Part shown: piece after piece, positions 27,003 to 37,135 of the stretch
How positions within the stretch are numbered: the stretch's first letter is position 1
How the letters are laid out: the number at the start of each line of letters is the position of its first letter
Origin: Dysgonomonas mossii
GTDB taxonomy: Bacteria; Bacteroidota; Bacteroidia; Bacteroidales; Dysgonomonadaceae
DNA length: 46,351 nucleotides
Reading direction: 5' to 3'
Assembly: GCF_004569505.1 (NCBI RefSeq)
Contig: NZ_SPPK01000008.1
Location: 1 to 46,351 of the forward strand
Notes under the pieces: generated by a model
What the model was told of the DNA's origin: nothing
Databases searched by the model: none
The model's input: the letters and a program-made list of their open reading frames with translations, nothing else
Position numbers and translations under genes: made by a program

Positions 27003-27794
27003 TCAAAAATAGTTTTTCAACACTAACTTAAAAAGTACACGATTAAAAAATAATGAAATATTTGGACTATGTTCGATAATCCTTTTTAGCCTAAAAATAA
27101 AAGAATAACTCACTTATATTTTACTAATCAAATCAATTCTTAAAAAGAGAGACTTAATTTGGTTTGGCATGTTCTTTTTTCATCTATAGATTTCTCCTTG
27201 TAACGACTCTATAATATTTACTGTGAATTAATGGTTTGGGCACAAACGAATTTGAAGTATTTGGCCATGTTTTATTCCTTTCTGTTTTAAGGAGAGGATG
27301 TAAACAAAAAACACGAATACTTATATTTCAAATTCTTCTATCCACTGTGTTTTGGACTTTTCTTATATAAAAAGATGGAAATTAAAATTCTGCAATTTTC
27401 TCAGAATTGTATCTTGTAGTATATCTCCCAAAAGGTAACGATTATTATTCTGCGTTTTTCTTTGCTTTACTTAGTTGATTTTTAGAAAATAAGGCTAAAA
27501 TTGTGCGTTTTTCTGTGATTTGCTATGTTTTGAATAGTAACTTAACCATACATATCGCAAGATACACGATTTTTTTCTTTCCGACTGAAAACAAGCAAGT
27601 TGCAAAATTATTTCCGTCAACAGGTAACGATTTAGAAACGAGCAATCTTCTATATTCTACTTTATTTTACATACAAAGAGCAACTAAATTATCAGTCAAA
27701 GATAAAAAAAATATTCAACTTGTGGGGGGGACCGTTATCTATTTATTTAGGGCAAACGCATCAAAACTTTAGTAGTTGTATAAGGTATTGATTA
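27003..27794. other. Gene-free, decayed stretch right of the nif island
   Basis: About 790 AT-rich bases with no credible gene. The motif TGCGTTTTTCT occurs twice (near 27451 and 27503). The part from 27542 contains relic B. A reading frame at 27503-27772 is open for 89 codons but lacks a protein-like composition outside the relic, and I do not call it a gene. Confidence 0.6.
27542..27730 (+). pseudogene. Decayed coding relic B, diverged copy of relic A
   Basis: One frame reads TIHIARYTIFF, then KQVAKLFPSTGNDLETSNLL. Relic A at 8328-8510 has HVARHNETP and SIGNDLETSLVL in the same frame with the same 65-base distance between GCAAGAYACA and AGGTAACGATTTAGAAAC. The best-conserved block is 27618-27643, which differs from 8404-8429 at two bases. 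A tyrosine recombinase origin (HxxR box) is possible but not certain. Confidence 0.4.
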
Positions 27795-28738
27795 TTGAGA
27801 GCAGCTTTGAGTTGTCTTTTCTTTAAACTAATTTTATCATTTTGCACTGCAATTATTTGTAGTGCTATTTTTCTAATGGTTGACAAATTCTCTGGAGCTC
27901 TTACAAATTTTGCCGAATTCCGTTATTTCTCTATTGCGGGAGGACGGATTCTTGACCTGATGAAAGAGTCAGAGATGCAAGGCTCGGAGGCTGCTCCGGA
28001 GAGTGGTGATATCAGATTGGAACATGTTTCGTTCGGATATGGGTATAAAGAAGTCTTACGCGACATATCGGTTCCTATGAAACAAGGTTCTTTAACGGCG
28101 TTGGTAGGCCCGTCAGGAAGTGGGAAAAGTAGCCTGATGAAAATTTGTGCACGCTTTTATAATCCATAGAGAGGGAAGGCTTTTTTCAATGGAGCAGATA
28201 TGGGCTGAATAGATCCGGAAGCTTTAATGAAACATATCTCAATGGTATTTCAGAATGTGTATCTATTTGAAGATACGATTAAAAACAATATTGGTTTTGG
28301 CAAATCGGGTGCTACAGAAGAGGAGATTGTTCTGGTAGCAAAGAAAGCTTGTTGCCACGATTTTATTATGCGCCTGCCGAAAGGATATGATACGATAGTG
28401 GGAGAAGGAAGGTGCACTTTATCGGGAGGTGAGAAGCAGCGTGTTTCCATTGTGCGGGCTATCCTGAAAAATGCACCGGTAGTATTGCTCGATGAGGCTA
28501 CGGCTTCGCTCGATCCTGAAAATGAGATAGACGTACAGAAAGCTATTAACAGCCTGATTGCAGGACGTACAGTTATTGTAATTGCCCATCGTCTGAAAAC
28601 CATCAAAAGTGCTGATACTATAATTGTAATGGAAGAAGGTCGTATTGTGGAACAGCTCACATGAGGAACTGATCTCTAAAAATGGTCTCTATTACAAGCT
28701 ATGGACAATACAGGAAAAAACACTAGGGTGGAAATTGT
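27795..28738 (+). pseudogene. Broken ABC exporter gene (ATPase part)
   Basis: The remains of a fused permease-ATPase exporter. A short membrane part (LTNFAEFRYFSIAGGRILDL) is followed by the ATPase: Walker A VGPSGSGKSS, then an in-frame TAG near 28168 and TGA near 28207, then FQNVYLF, signature LSGGEKQRVS, Walker B VVLLDEATASLD and the H-loop AHRL. After GRIVEQLT the frame shifts and continues HEELISKNGLYYKLW to a stop at 28738. The N-terminal roughly 300 residues are lost. It is therefore truncated, has two internal stops and one frameshift, and is non-functional. Confidence 0.88.
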
Positions 28739-29106
28739 AGCTGGAAATATTTTTTCTCTGAAAATATATTGTTATGAGAGGGTTGTTTTTGAATGCCATT
28801 ACACTATCTTTCCAGGTACCACTTATATGTATTTGTTTCGTTTATATTATATATTGCTTTTTGCTTATTGAAATCCAGCTTGTGTTCGATTTTTCAAATA
28901 TCTTTTCAATTAAGTTTGAAAAACTCGTTTTTTTGATGCTAAGCTAATTCCGGAGAGAAATTTGATTCATGATTTTGATTCGTGAATGTTTTTCTCTAGT
29001 CCATCCTTACCTACACAAGAAATTAAAGTTAATCTTTTGGAGACTTATATAATTATATATTCAAATTATTATCTTTACTCTTATTTTTGAATTTAATGGT
29101 TCATAA
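28739..29106. other. Intergenic stretch before the PUL regulator
   Basis: About 370 bases without a gene or clear repeat, holding the -7 element of the regulator at its right end. Confidence 0.6.
29082..29089 (+). promoter_or_regulatory. -7 element of the SARP-like regulator gene
   Basis: TATTTTTG fits TAnnTTTG, 17 bases before the ATG at 29107. Confidence 0.45.
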
Positions 29107-31710
29107 ATGCGAAAGATACTTCTACTAGCACTAATACTATCTCTATTCTTGTCGAAAATAAATGTGTTTGCTCAGATAAATGATCAATCTCATTATTCGG
29201 GCCTGACATTTATTGCCCACACTAAAAATCAGGATGAACGTACAGGGTTAAATCTGACGACAAAGAGAGCTATGAAATATTCGGAAGAAGGGTTCTCTTT
29301 AGAATTTGACTTGAAGTTGAGAGAAGAACTTCATACTTATGGCTATGTTTGTCGTATTGTCTCAAATAATTCGGAAAGTTTTGATATTATCTCTCACTTG
29401 TTGGAGTCAAATCTGAGATTTTTACTGACAAAAGCAGATAAGGTCATTGAAACGTCATCTATCCGTGACTCTATCGGAATAGTTAAAGATAAGTGGCTTA
29501 AGGTAAAGTTATCTTTTAACAAGGAGAATATTAAAATTCTGATTGATAATAATGAACAAACTATAGAACAACCGTTAATTAATTTTGCCGATATAAAAAT
29601 ATATTTCGGGGCAAATAAGGATACTCATTTTTATACGAATGATGTACCTCCTATGACGATCCGGAATATTGTAATCAGAGATAGTAAGAATGTAGTAAAA
29701 CACAAATGGGAACTCTCTACACATAATAGAAATGAAGTATATGATGAAATAACGAAAGAGCAGGCAATTGCTGATAACCCCATTTGGGAAATAGATAAAC
29801 ATACCCAATGGAGTAAAGTTGCATCTTTTACCTTAAATACCAACGGCACAAATGTTAATCCTCTTCCTCAGCTAGCTTATGATTCGATCCTGGGAAGAGT
29901 TTTTATTGTTACACGAGACAGAATATATACATATCATATAGATAATAACCAGACAGATACTATAAAACCTCAAAGAGGATATCCTTATTTCAGAGTAGGT
30001 TCTTCGAGTCAATTGGTGTTTGATAGTAAACATAATAAACTCATTTCTTATAACCCGGATTTACCAAAACTGAATTTTTATGATTTCGAAAAAAATGAGT
30101 GGAGCGAACAATCTATTGTAGAGATAGATACCCGGCAGCATCACAATAGATTTATAGATTGTAAGAATGATCGGTTGGTTGTTTTCGGAGGATATGGAAT
30201 TCATCGATACAATGCACAATTATCCATGATAGGGATTAATGATACTGCAAAATGGCATATAGAATCCCTTGATTCTGTTGTCCAGCCCCGCTATCTGAGT
30301 GCTCTATGTAACCTTGACGAGAAGAACTTCCTGGTTTTAGGTGGATATGGAAGCGTATCTGGAAAGCAAGAAGAATCCCCGAGGAATTATTACGATCTCT
30401 ATAAAATAAACATCAACACAAAAGAATATATTCGCCTGTGGTCTTTTCTTAACGATAAGAATCATTACACGTTTAGTAATTCTATGGTCGCCGACATTGA
30501 CGCAAACAAAATATATGCTCTGACATATAATAATGACAGATATTATTCGGCTCTGTATTTATCTGCTTTTGATATAAATACAGAAAATCCGTCGATGCAG
30601 GTACTGAGTGATTCTATCAAATATAATTTTCTGGATATTAAGTCTTATTGTGATTTATTCTTATATAGAAAGACGTCTTCACTCTATGCATTAGTGCAAC
30701 AGGAACTTGTATCAGGAGAATCTACTGTTATAGAAATATATTCATTGGCATTTCCTCCTTTATCCAAAGACTATATTCATACTTATGAAGCGTCTAAAAA
30801 AGGTAGTAATTCTCCAGTCTTTTCGCTTGTTATAGTTATTGCTATTATTTCTGTTTTATTTATAGTCATATTTTATTATAGAAAAAAGAGAATGGGAGAG
30901 GTGGCGGTACCAGAAGAGGATATAGACTATCAACATAGACCGAGAAAAGAGAGATCAAGTGTAATGTTTCAAAAATCAGCTGTTTATCTCTTGGGCGGCT
31001 TCCGCATATATGATAGAAATGGCGAGAATATTACCGGTGAATTTTCACCTACTATCAAGCAAATAATGGTTTATCTTCTTTTAAATTCCATTAAGAATGA
31101 CAAAGGTACCACTTCTCAGAGATTGGATGAAACCTTTTGGTTTGGTATGGATAAAGATAGTGCGTCGAATAATAGACGTGTAAATATAAGGAAGCTCAGA
31201 CTGTTGTTGCAGGACATTGGTAATATTGAGATAATTAATAAAAATAGTTATTGGTATCTGAGCATAGGAGATAATACAACTTGTGATTATAGTGAAATTT
31301 CTCTGCTTCTGGATCAGTTACAGAAGAATCCTTTTGATAAGGGTATAATTAGCCAAATTGTAGACATTGCATCTTCCGGACCTTTACTACCTAATATAAA
31401 TACAGAATGGGCAGATGATTTTAAATCAGAATTCTCTACTAAATTGGTAAATGCATTACTCGAAGTAATTAATGGGCATGAGATGGCAGATAATCCTAAA
31501 TTGTTACTTAAAATATCAGATGTTATACTTATCCATGATAATATAGATGAAGATGCTATCCGCATTAAATGTAAAGTCCTGTACCAGATGAAACAAAAAG
31601 GATTATCGAAGCAAAGCTATGATAAATTCTGTGAAGACTATGTACGCTTGCTGAATACAAAACCGGACTTCTCTTATGAAGATATTATAAGCAGTTTAAC
31701 GAAGAATTAA
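29107..31710 (+). CDS. Membrane-spanning regulator: LamG/propeller sensor plus SARP-like DNA-binding domain
   Basis: An 867-residue one-component regulator. Residues 1-23 are a signal peptide; about 25-210 a LamG/concanavalin-like domain (GFSLEFDLKLREEL); about 215-560 Kelch/propeller-like repeats (RLVVFGGYGIHRYN, FLVLGGYGSVSG). A membrane helix lies at about 572-593 (SLVIVIAIISVLFIVIFYY), followed by the basic RKKRMG stop. About 625-720 form an OmpR/SARP-type winged helix (LLGGFRIYDRNGENITGEFS, then NNRRVNIRKLRLLL). About 725-867 form a helical BTAD-like region. The sensor half would be periplasmic and the DNA-binding half cytoplasmic. It precedes the susC gene and probably switches on this mannan locus in response to a glycan. 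Domain calls are by pattern; the target is inferred. Confidence 0.78.
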   Translation: MRKILLLALILSLFLSKINVFAQINDQSHYSGLTFIAHTKNQDERTGLNLTTKRAMKYSEEGFSLEFDLKLREELHTYGYVCRIVSNNSESFDIISHLLESNLRFLLTKADKVIETSSIRDSIGIVKDKWLKVKLSFNKENIKILIDNNEQTIEQPLINFADIKIYFGANKDTHFYTNDVPPMTIRNIVIRDSKNVVKHKWELSTHNRNEVYDEITKEQAIADNPIWEIDKHTQWSKVASFTLNTNGTNVNPLPQLAYDSILGRVFIVTRDRIYTYHIDNNQTDTIKPQRGYPYFRVGSSSQLVFDSKHNKLISYNPDLPKLNFYDFEKNEWSEQSIVEIDTRQHHNRFIDCKNDRLVVFGGYGIHRYNAQLSMIGINDTAKWHIESLDSVVQPRYLSALCNLDEKNFLVLGGYGSVSGKQEESPRNYYDLYKININTKEYIRLWSFLNDKNHYTFSNSMVADIDANKIYALTYNNDRYYSALYLSAFDINTENPSMQVLSDSIKYNFLDIKSYCDLFLYRKTSSLYALVQQELVSGESTVIEIYSLAFPPLSKDYIHTYEASKKGSNSPVFSLVIVIAIISVLFIVIFYYRKKRMGEVAVPEEDIDYQHRPRKERSSVMFQKSAVYLLGGFRIYDRNGENITGEFSPTIKQIMVYLLLNSIKNDKGTTSQRLDETFWFGMDKDSASNNRRVNIRKLRLLLQDIGNIEIINKNSYWYLSIGDNTTCDYSEISLLLDQLQKNPFDKGIISQIVDIASSGPLLPNINTEWADDFKSEFSTKLVNALLEVINGHEMADNPKLLLKISDVILIHDNIDEDAIRIKCKVLYQMKQKGLSKQSYDKFCEDYVRLLNTKPDFSYEDIISSLTKN

Positions 31711-31827
31711 TGAGAGATTAATGGTGTTTCTCTTATTGTCTAATCAAAGAATCGATACATTTTTAATTATTTTTTTTCGTTGGCTATTAGCTGTTTATGA
31801 AATGTTGACAAAAAATGCTTACCATGT

Positions 31828-31857
31828 GTTAATGCTCGATTAACGCAGGATTAACTC
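31828..31857 (+). promoter_or_regulatory. Three direct repeats at 11-bp spacing, susC promoter
   Basis: GTTAATGC (31828), ATTAACGC (31839) and ATTAACTC (31850) are direct repeats of consensus RTTAAYKC, each starting exactly 11 bases after the last. The last repeat ends 9 bases before the -7 element at 31867 and takes the place of the -33 box. SARP activators bind direct repeats at 11-bp spacing just upstream of the core promoter. Confidence 0.65.
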
Positions 31858-31866
31858 CATCCATTT

Positions 31867-31874
31867 TATATTTG
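31867..31874 (+). promoter_or_regulatory. -7 element of the PUL operon
   Basis: TATATTTG, an exact match to TAnnTTTG, about 120 bases upstream of the susC start, so the leader is long. No good -33 TTTG is visible at the expected distance, which suggests a need for an activator. Confidence 0.6.
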
Positions 31875-31996
31875 ATGCAGGAATGTATAGTCCCCCTATT
31901 GCTGAATAATTCATACCCGGGAGATTGAATATTGAGCATAGTTATGGAAATCTGAACCTGAAAAAATAAAAGACTTTTTTAATTAATACTACAACT

Positions 31997-34900
31997 ATGA
32001 AAACAAGGAAGCGTGTAAAAAAATCCCAAAAAACAATTTTGAGATTTCTTTCTTTATTGATAGGTATTACTCTTTCTATTAGCTTGGTTATGGCGCAGAC
32101 CAGGCCCGCCGTATCGGGAAAAGTAACAGACGATAAAGGAGAACCTATAATAGGGGCATCGGTGACATCCCCTATAAAGAGTACAATGACCGATGTTGAC
32201 GGTACATTTTCACTTGATATACCTATCGGGACAGAAATTGAAGTTACTTATCTTGGCTTTAAATCTTATAAGATAAAGGTGAGTGATGCTAATTATTTAG
32301 ATATAAGATTAGAAGAAGATAATGTAAAGTTAGATGATATTGTTGTTGTCGGCTATGGAGTTCAAAAGAAAGAAAGTCTCACCGGAGCTATTTCGAACAT
32401 TAAATCGGATGAAATAATTAAAACTAAATCTCCGAGTCTGGCTCAATCTATACAAGGCAAAGTATCCGGCCTTAGAATAAGGCAGCAAGATGGCGAACCG
32501 GGACAATTCAGATCTGATATCAATGTCAGGGGATTAGGAACACCATTATTTATAATTGACGGAATTGTTCGCGATGGTGCGGACGCTTTTCAGCGATTAA
32601 ATCCTGAAGATATTGAAAGTATCTCTTTCCTAAAAGATGGTACAGCGGCTATATATGGTATGAACTCGGCGAATGGAGCTATTATAGTGACAACAAAAAG
32701 AGGAGCAAAAGGAAAAACAAAAATAACATTATCGTCAAATATAGGAATATCAAAGCCTACCGATATTCCCAAAATGACAAATGCCGCACAATATATGGAA
32801 ATGAGAAATGATGCTGCAATATTAGGTGAGGGTAATCCCCTGGTGACCAAAGAAGAACTTGCCTTGTGGAAACAGGGAGCTCCCGGATATGAAAGTGCCA
32901 ACTTATATGATGATGTTTTCAGAAAATACTCTGTGCAGCATCAGCATACTATTTCAATGCAAGGCGGATCTGATAATGTATCGTATTTCGGAAGTCTCGG
33001 ATATGCCCGTGACGAAAGTTTATTGAAATCGAAAGACCTGAATTATGACAAATATACATTTCGTTCCAATGCGGATATAAAGATAACTAACGGACTGGTG
33101 GCAGGAATAAATCTTTCGGGAAGATGGGATAAAACCAGTCAGCCATGGAACTCATTCTTCGAAATATTTAAGCAAACCCGTATAAATGTGCCTACATATC
33201 CGGCTTATGCCAATAATAATCCGGATTATCTGGCTACCCAGGAAATGGGCTTTAATCCGATAGCATTGGCTGATTCCGATCTAACAGGATACCACACTTA
33301 TCATAATAAGAATTTTCAATCCACATTTTCTCTGAAATATGATCTTCCTTTCGTACAAGGATTATCTATAAAAGGACAATTAGGATATGACTATAATCAA
33401 CAAAAACATAAAGGTATAAGAAAGAAATACTCTACATATACTTATTCTGCAGATAATGATGAATACATGGAAAATGTATATAATAATCCATCATTGATAC
33501 AAGTAGGAAATAACGAAGCAAACCGGTTGGATTTACAGGCGCAAATAAATTATGCCCGTACGTTTAATACTATACATAATGTAAGTGGGACTCTTGTGTA
33601 TGAAAGAAAACAGGAGAAAAATGACTGGTCTAATATAGAACGTAAATATGATCTTTATACATATGACGAAATTGATTATGCAGGAATAAAAGATCAACTG
33701 TCGAGTGGTATGTCAAACGAATCCGCATTCATTTCTTATGTCGGACGCTTCAACTATGATTTTATGGGTAAATATCTTCTTGAACTGGCATTCAGGTATG
33801 ATGGCTCTTACAGATATGCACCGGATAGCCGATGGGCATTTTTTCCAATGGGATCTATAGGATGGCGTGCTTCGGAAGAGAAATTTATAAAAGACAAGTT
33901 CGACTTTGTAGATAATCTTAAATTCAGGGCTTCTTATGGAAAATCGGGACAGGATGCCGGAGATGCTTTCCAATATATACCAGGATACAATCTGAATGTA
34001 GGTATATATGAATTTACTGACGGTACAGCCCTATCAGGAATCGGCTCACCATCTATAACCAACCCGAATCTTACATGGTACAGGGCAAAACTATTTGATA
34101 TCGGTTTAGATCTATCTCTGTTCAATGGCTTGTTCTCAATGGAGTTAGACTTATACCGACGAGATAGAACCGGGCTGTTGGCCACGCGTACAGTGTCGCT
34201 TCCGAATACTTATGGTGCAAGTTTACCTCAGGAGAACTTGAATAGTGATATCACTCAAGGGATAGACTTTACATTGGGACATCGTAATAAAATCGGAGAT
34301 TTCTCTTATAGTATAAAAGGAAATATGAACCTTGCCCGTACAAAAATGAATTATGTAGAAAGAGGGCCATTCGTAAGTAGTTGGGACCGTTGGCGGAACC
34401 AGACTTCTAACCGTTGGAATGATTTCGTCTGGGGGTATGAAACTATTGGCCAATTTACCAATTCTGAGCAAATAAGGAATTATGGAGTGGTTCAATCTGG
34501 AGAAATGGGAAATAGCAAAGAACTGCCAGGTGATTATATCTTTAGGGATGTGAATGGAGATGGTATTATAGACGATAATGATAAAATGCCGGCTTTCTGG
34601 TCAGGGACTCCTCTCATTCATTACGGCCTCACGTTAGAAGCGTCATGGAAAAACTTCGATATCTATGCACTATTTCAGGGTGCGGGCATGTATACAGTCC
34701 AGTTTAGTGAAGTATATGCTGAGATTCTATGGTCGAAAGGAGCCAATACTCCGGCGTATTTTTATGACAGATGGCACAAAGAAGATCCTTACGATTCGGA
34801 TAGTCGCTGGATTGCAGGAGAATGGCCGGCATCCCGTCTGATACAGGATGTAGGGGCTTTGTATAAAGACAACAGTGATATATGGCGTAGAAATGCATCA

Positions 34901-35128
34901 TATCTGAGATTAAAAACTTTGGAACTGGGATATACTTTACCAAGCTCTGTGATGAAAAAAATTGGAATTGATAATGTCCGTCTTTATGTGAATGGATATA
35001 ATCTGTTTACGTTCGCTGACTCGTTCGTTAAACCTTTCGATCCGGAAAGGATAGAGGGCTCTTATAATGCAGGGATGAACTATCCGTTAATGAAAAGTTT
35101 CAATTTCGGCTTTACTGCTAACTTCTAA
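31997..35128 (+). CDS. SusC/RagA family TonB-linked outer-membrane transporter
   Basis: A 1043-residue outer-membrane receptor. A signal peptide ends near residue 34 (VMAQ). A carboxypeptidase-regulatory-like domain occupies about residues 36-110 (SGKVTDDKGEPIIGASV). The TonB box region is DDIVVVGYGVQKKESLTGAI (about 113-132), followed by the plug (NVRGLGTPLFIIDGIV) and the C-terminal barrel ending NFGFTANF. It imports oligosaccharides together with the SusD partner, powered by TonB. It is first in the PUL operon and lies 11 bases before susD. Neighbouring GH92 and GH99 genes suggest a mannose-rich substrate. Confidence 0.95.
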   Translation: MKTRKRVKKSQKTILRFLSLLIGITLSISLVMAQTRPAVSGKVTDDKGEPIIGASVTSPIKSTMTDVDGTFSLDIPIGTEIEVTYLGFKSYKIKVSDANYLDIRLEEDNVKLDDIVVVGYGVQKKESLTGAISNIKSDEIIKTKSPSLAQSIQGKVSGLRIRQQDGEPGQFRSDINVRGLGTPLFIIDGIVRDGADAFQRLNPEDIESISFLKDGTAAIYGMNSANGAIIVTTKRGAKGKTKITLSSNIGISKPTDIPKMTNAAQYMEMRNDAAILGEGNPLVTKEELALWKQGAPGYESANLYDDVFRKYSVQHQHTISMQGGSDNVSYFGSLGYARDESLLKSKDLNYDKYTFRSNADIKITNGLVAGINLSGRWDKTSQPWNSFFEIFKQTRINVPTYPAYANNNPDYLATQEMGFNPIALADSDLTGYHTYHNKNFQSTFSLKYDLPFVQGLSIKGQLGYDYNQQKHKGIRKKYSTYTYSADNDEYMENVYNNPSLIQVGNNEANRLDLQAQINYARTFNTIHNVSGTLVYERKQEKNDWSNIERKYDLYTYDEIDYAGIKDQLSSGMSNESAFISYVGRFNYDFMGKYLLELAFRYDGSYRYAPDSRWAFFPMGSIGWRASEEKFIKDKFDFVDNLKFRASYGKSGQDAGDAFQYIPGYNLNVGIYEFTDGTALSGIGSPSITNPNLTWYRAKLFDIGLDLSLFNGLFSMELDLYRRDRTGLLATRTVSLPNTYGASLPQENLNSDITQGIDFTLGHRNKIGDFSYSIKGNMNLARTKMNYVERGPFVSSWDRWRNQTSNRWNDFVWGYETIGQFTNSEQIRNYGVVQSGEMGNSKELPGDYIFRDVNGDGIIDDNDKMPAFWSGTPLIHYGLTLEASWKNFDIYALFQGAGMYTVQFSEVYAEILWSKGANTPAYFYDRWHKEDPYDSDSRWIAGEWPASRLIQDVGALYKDNSDIWRRNASYLRLKTLELGYTLPSSVMKKIGIDNVRLYVNGYNLFTFADSFVKPFDPERIEGSYNAGMNYPLMKSFNFGFTANF

Positions 35129-35139
35129 ATATAATAACT

Positions 35140-37110
35140 ATGAAACAGATATATAAATCAATATTATTTTTAAGCCTGATCTTTTGGATTACGGCTTGTA
35201 CAGACATTCTGGATGTGGAACCAAATAATAAAGTCCCTGCAGATAAAGTGCTGGATTCGGAGGAAGGTATAGCTATGCATATGGCTAATTTATATGGACG
35301 TCTGCCTATCGAAGACTTTTCATATGCTATCGACAAAGGTTTTAGCCTGGGTATAGGCAATACAGATCCCAACAATGGAGGCCGTTCGGCTGCTCATGCC
35401 TGCGACGAAGCCATGCACTCCGAATTTAATGATGATGTAGACGAAGGTTTCGATTTTTGGGAAGGATATATAGATGATAAAGGTACATACAAATCATGGA
35501 GAGGAATTTATACATTAATACGGGATATTAACAGCTTGATTGAGACAATTCCGGCTCTGACCAAAGTTTCGGAAGATAAAAAGAGAACGTTAGAGGGTGA
35601 GGCAGCATTTCTGCGGGCATTTACTTATTATGCTTTAGCTAAACGCTATGGTGGAGTACCTCTGATTAAAGAAGTACAGGTATATGATGGTGATGTTGAG
35701 GCACTGAAAGTTCCCCGTAGCACAGAAAAAGATACATGGGACTTTATCCTGAGTGAATGTGATATGGCTGCAGCGAAGTTGACAGACTCTCCTTTCGATA
35801 CCCGCCGGGCGAATAAGTGGGTTGCTTTGGCTTTAAAATCAAGAGCTGCACTCCATGCTGCTTCGGTTGCTAAATTTACCCATGCTCCCTATGTCAGTAT
35901 TTCGGGCCCAGCAGTAGAACAGAAGTTAGCAGGGATTGATTCATCTGAAGCTGACAGATATTACAAAGAGTGTATTAATGCTTCTGATGAAATAATGAAA
36001 AGTGGTAATTATGAATTGTACGGAGCGAATCCGTCGACAAAAGAGAATGCTATAAATTCCTACCAACAGATGTTTGAGAATCCTAACAATGTTTTATCAG
36101 GAATAAAAGAACCTATGTTTATCAAAGGTTATACATCAGGTACTGTATTAGCCCATAATTATGATATCTGGTACCGTCCTAACCAGACAGCTAGCGGATG
36201 GCCTCATCCCGGAAGAATGAATCCGACTCTCGATTTGGTAGATGCATATGAAGATTATACTGATGACGGGCAAGGTTTGAGTAGTCTGATAAAAACACGG
36301 GTGGATGGTAATGAAAGCACTTATGGCGGTTTTGATAGAAGTGCGAGCTACTATTCTTTTCCTATAGATAAGCCATACGAAATCTTTGAAAATAAAGATG
36401 CCCGGCTATGGGCAACCATGATACTTCCGGGTACTGAATGGAAAAACAAGACTATTATCATACAAGGAGGTATTGTAAAACCCGATGGTTCGTTCATTTT
36501 CCGTACCGATGCGAGTGTAAAAGGACTTGATGGTAAGACATATTATACTTATGGGTCCGATAATGCAAATCAATATTCCGGATTTAGTCCGGTTGGTGGA
36601 AATTATACCAGATCGGGATTCTTATTAAGAAAGTTCCTTCAGGAAAAAGAAGATGTTACTCCTGAGTGGAATAAGGGTTCTAACGACTGGATAGAGTTCC
36701 GCTATGCAGAAGTCCTTCTTAATTATGCAGAGGCTGTTGCTGAACACTCTTCTCCTACATTGGAGGAGCAGACAAAAGGCAAAAAAGCATTAAATGATAT
36801 CCGTAAGAGAGCTGCTCATAAAGATGAAATAGTATTGACTGTAGATAATGTCCGTAAAGAAAGATTTATTGAATTTGCTTTTGAAAACAAACGCAGATGG
36901 GATCTGACTCGATGGAGAACTTACCATAAGTTGTTTGAAAACAGGATGAAACACTCTTTAGTACCATTTCTCGACCTGAGAGAAGCTACTCCTAAATATA
37001 TATTCGTAAGAATGAATCCTCCGGGATATAATAATCAGACATATAACTACTCACGGTATTACCGACAAATACCGGGCATAGGAAGTAACGGACTTGTACA
37101 GAATCCATAA
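35140..37110 (+). CDS. SusD/RagB family glycan-binding lipoprotein
   Basis: A 656-residue surface lipoprotein. The signal ends with the lipobox ITAC (Cys21), and the following TDILDVEP is acidic, as expected for surface export. TPR-like and SusD regions include LEGEAAFLRAFTYYALAKRY and GGVPLIKE, and the C-terminal part shows the usual WIEFRYAEVLLNYAEAVAE and RWDLTRWRTY. It forms the lid of the SusC transporter and delivers bound glycans. It is longer than the prototype SusD (about 550 residues), but within the range of the family. Confidence 0.94.
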   Translation: MKQIYKSILFLSLIFWITACTDILDVEPNNKVPADKVLDSEEGIAMHMANLYGRLPIEDFSYAIDKGFSLGIGNTDPNNGGRSAAHACDEAMHSEFNDDVDEGFDFWEGYIDDKGTYKSWRGIYTLIRDINSLIETIPALTKVSEDKKRTLEGEAAFLRAFTYYALAKRYGGVPLIKEVQVYDGDVEALKVPRSTEKDTWDFILSECDMAAAKLTDSPFDTRRANKWVALALKSRAALHAASVAKFTHAPYVSISGPAVEQKLAGIDSSEADRYYKECINASDEIMKSGNYELYGANPSTKENAINSYQQMFENPNNVLSGIKEPMFIKGYTSGTVLAHNYDIWYRPNQTASGWPHPGRMNPTLDLVDAYEDYTDDGQGLSSLIKTRVDGNESTYGGFDRSASYYSFPIDKPYEIFENKDARLWATMILPGTEWKNKTIIIQGGIVKPDGSFIFRTDASVKGLDGKTYYTYGSDNANQYSGFSPVGGNYTRSGFLLRKFLQEKEDVTPEWNKGSNDWIEFRYAEVLLNYAEAVAEHSSPTLEEQTKGKKALNDIRKRAAHKDEIVLTVDNVRKERFIEFAFENKRRWDLTRWRTYHKLFENRMKHSLVPFLDLREATPKYIFVRMNPPGYNNQTYNYSRYYRQIPGIGSNGLVQNP

Positions 37111-37135
37111 AAAACACTCTTTAATATAGAATATT

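Noticed and set aside
27503..27772. Open frame of 89 codons in the decayed region right of nif
   Set aside because: It lies in AT-rich debris, has no ribosome-binding site or family, and its only recognisable part is the relic shared with 8328-8510.
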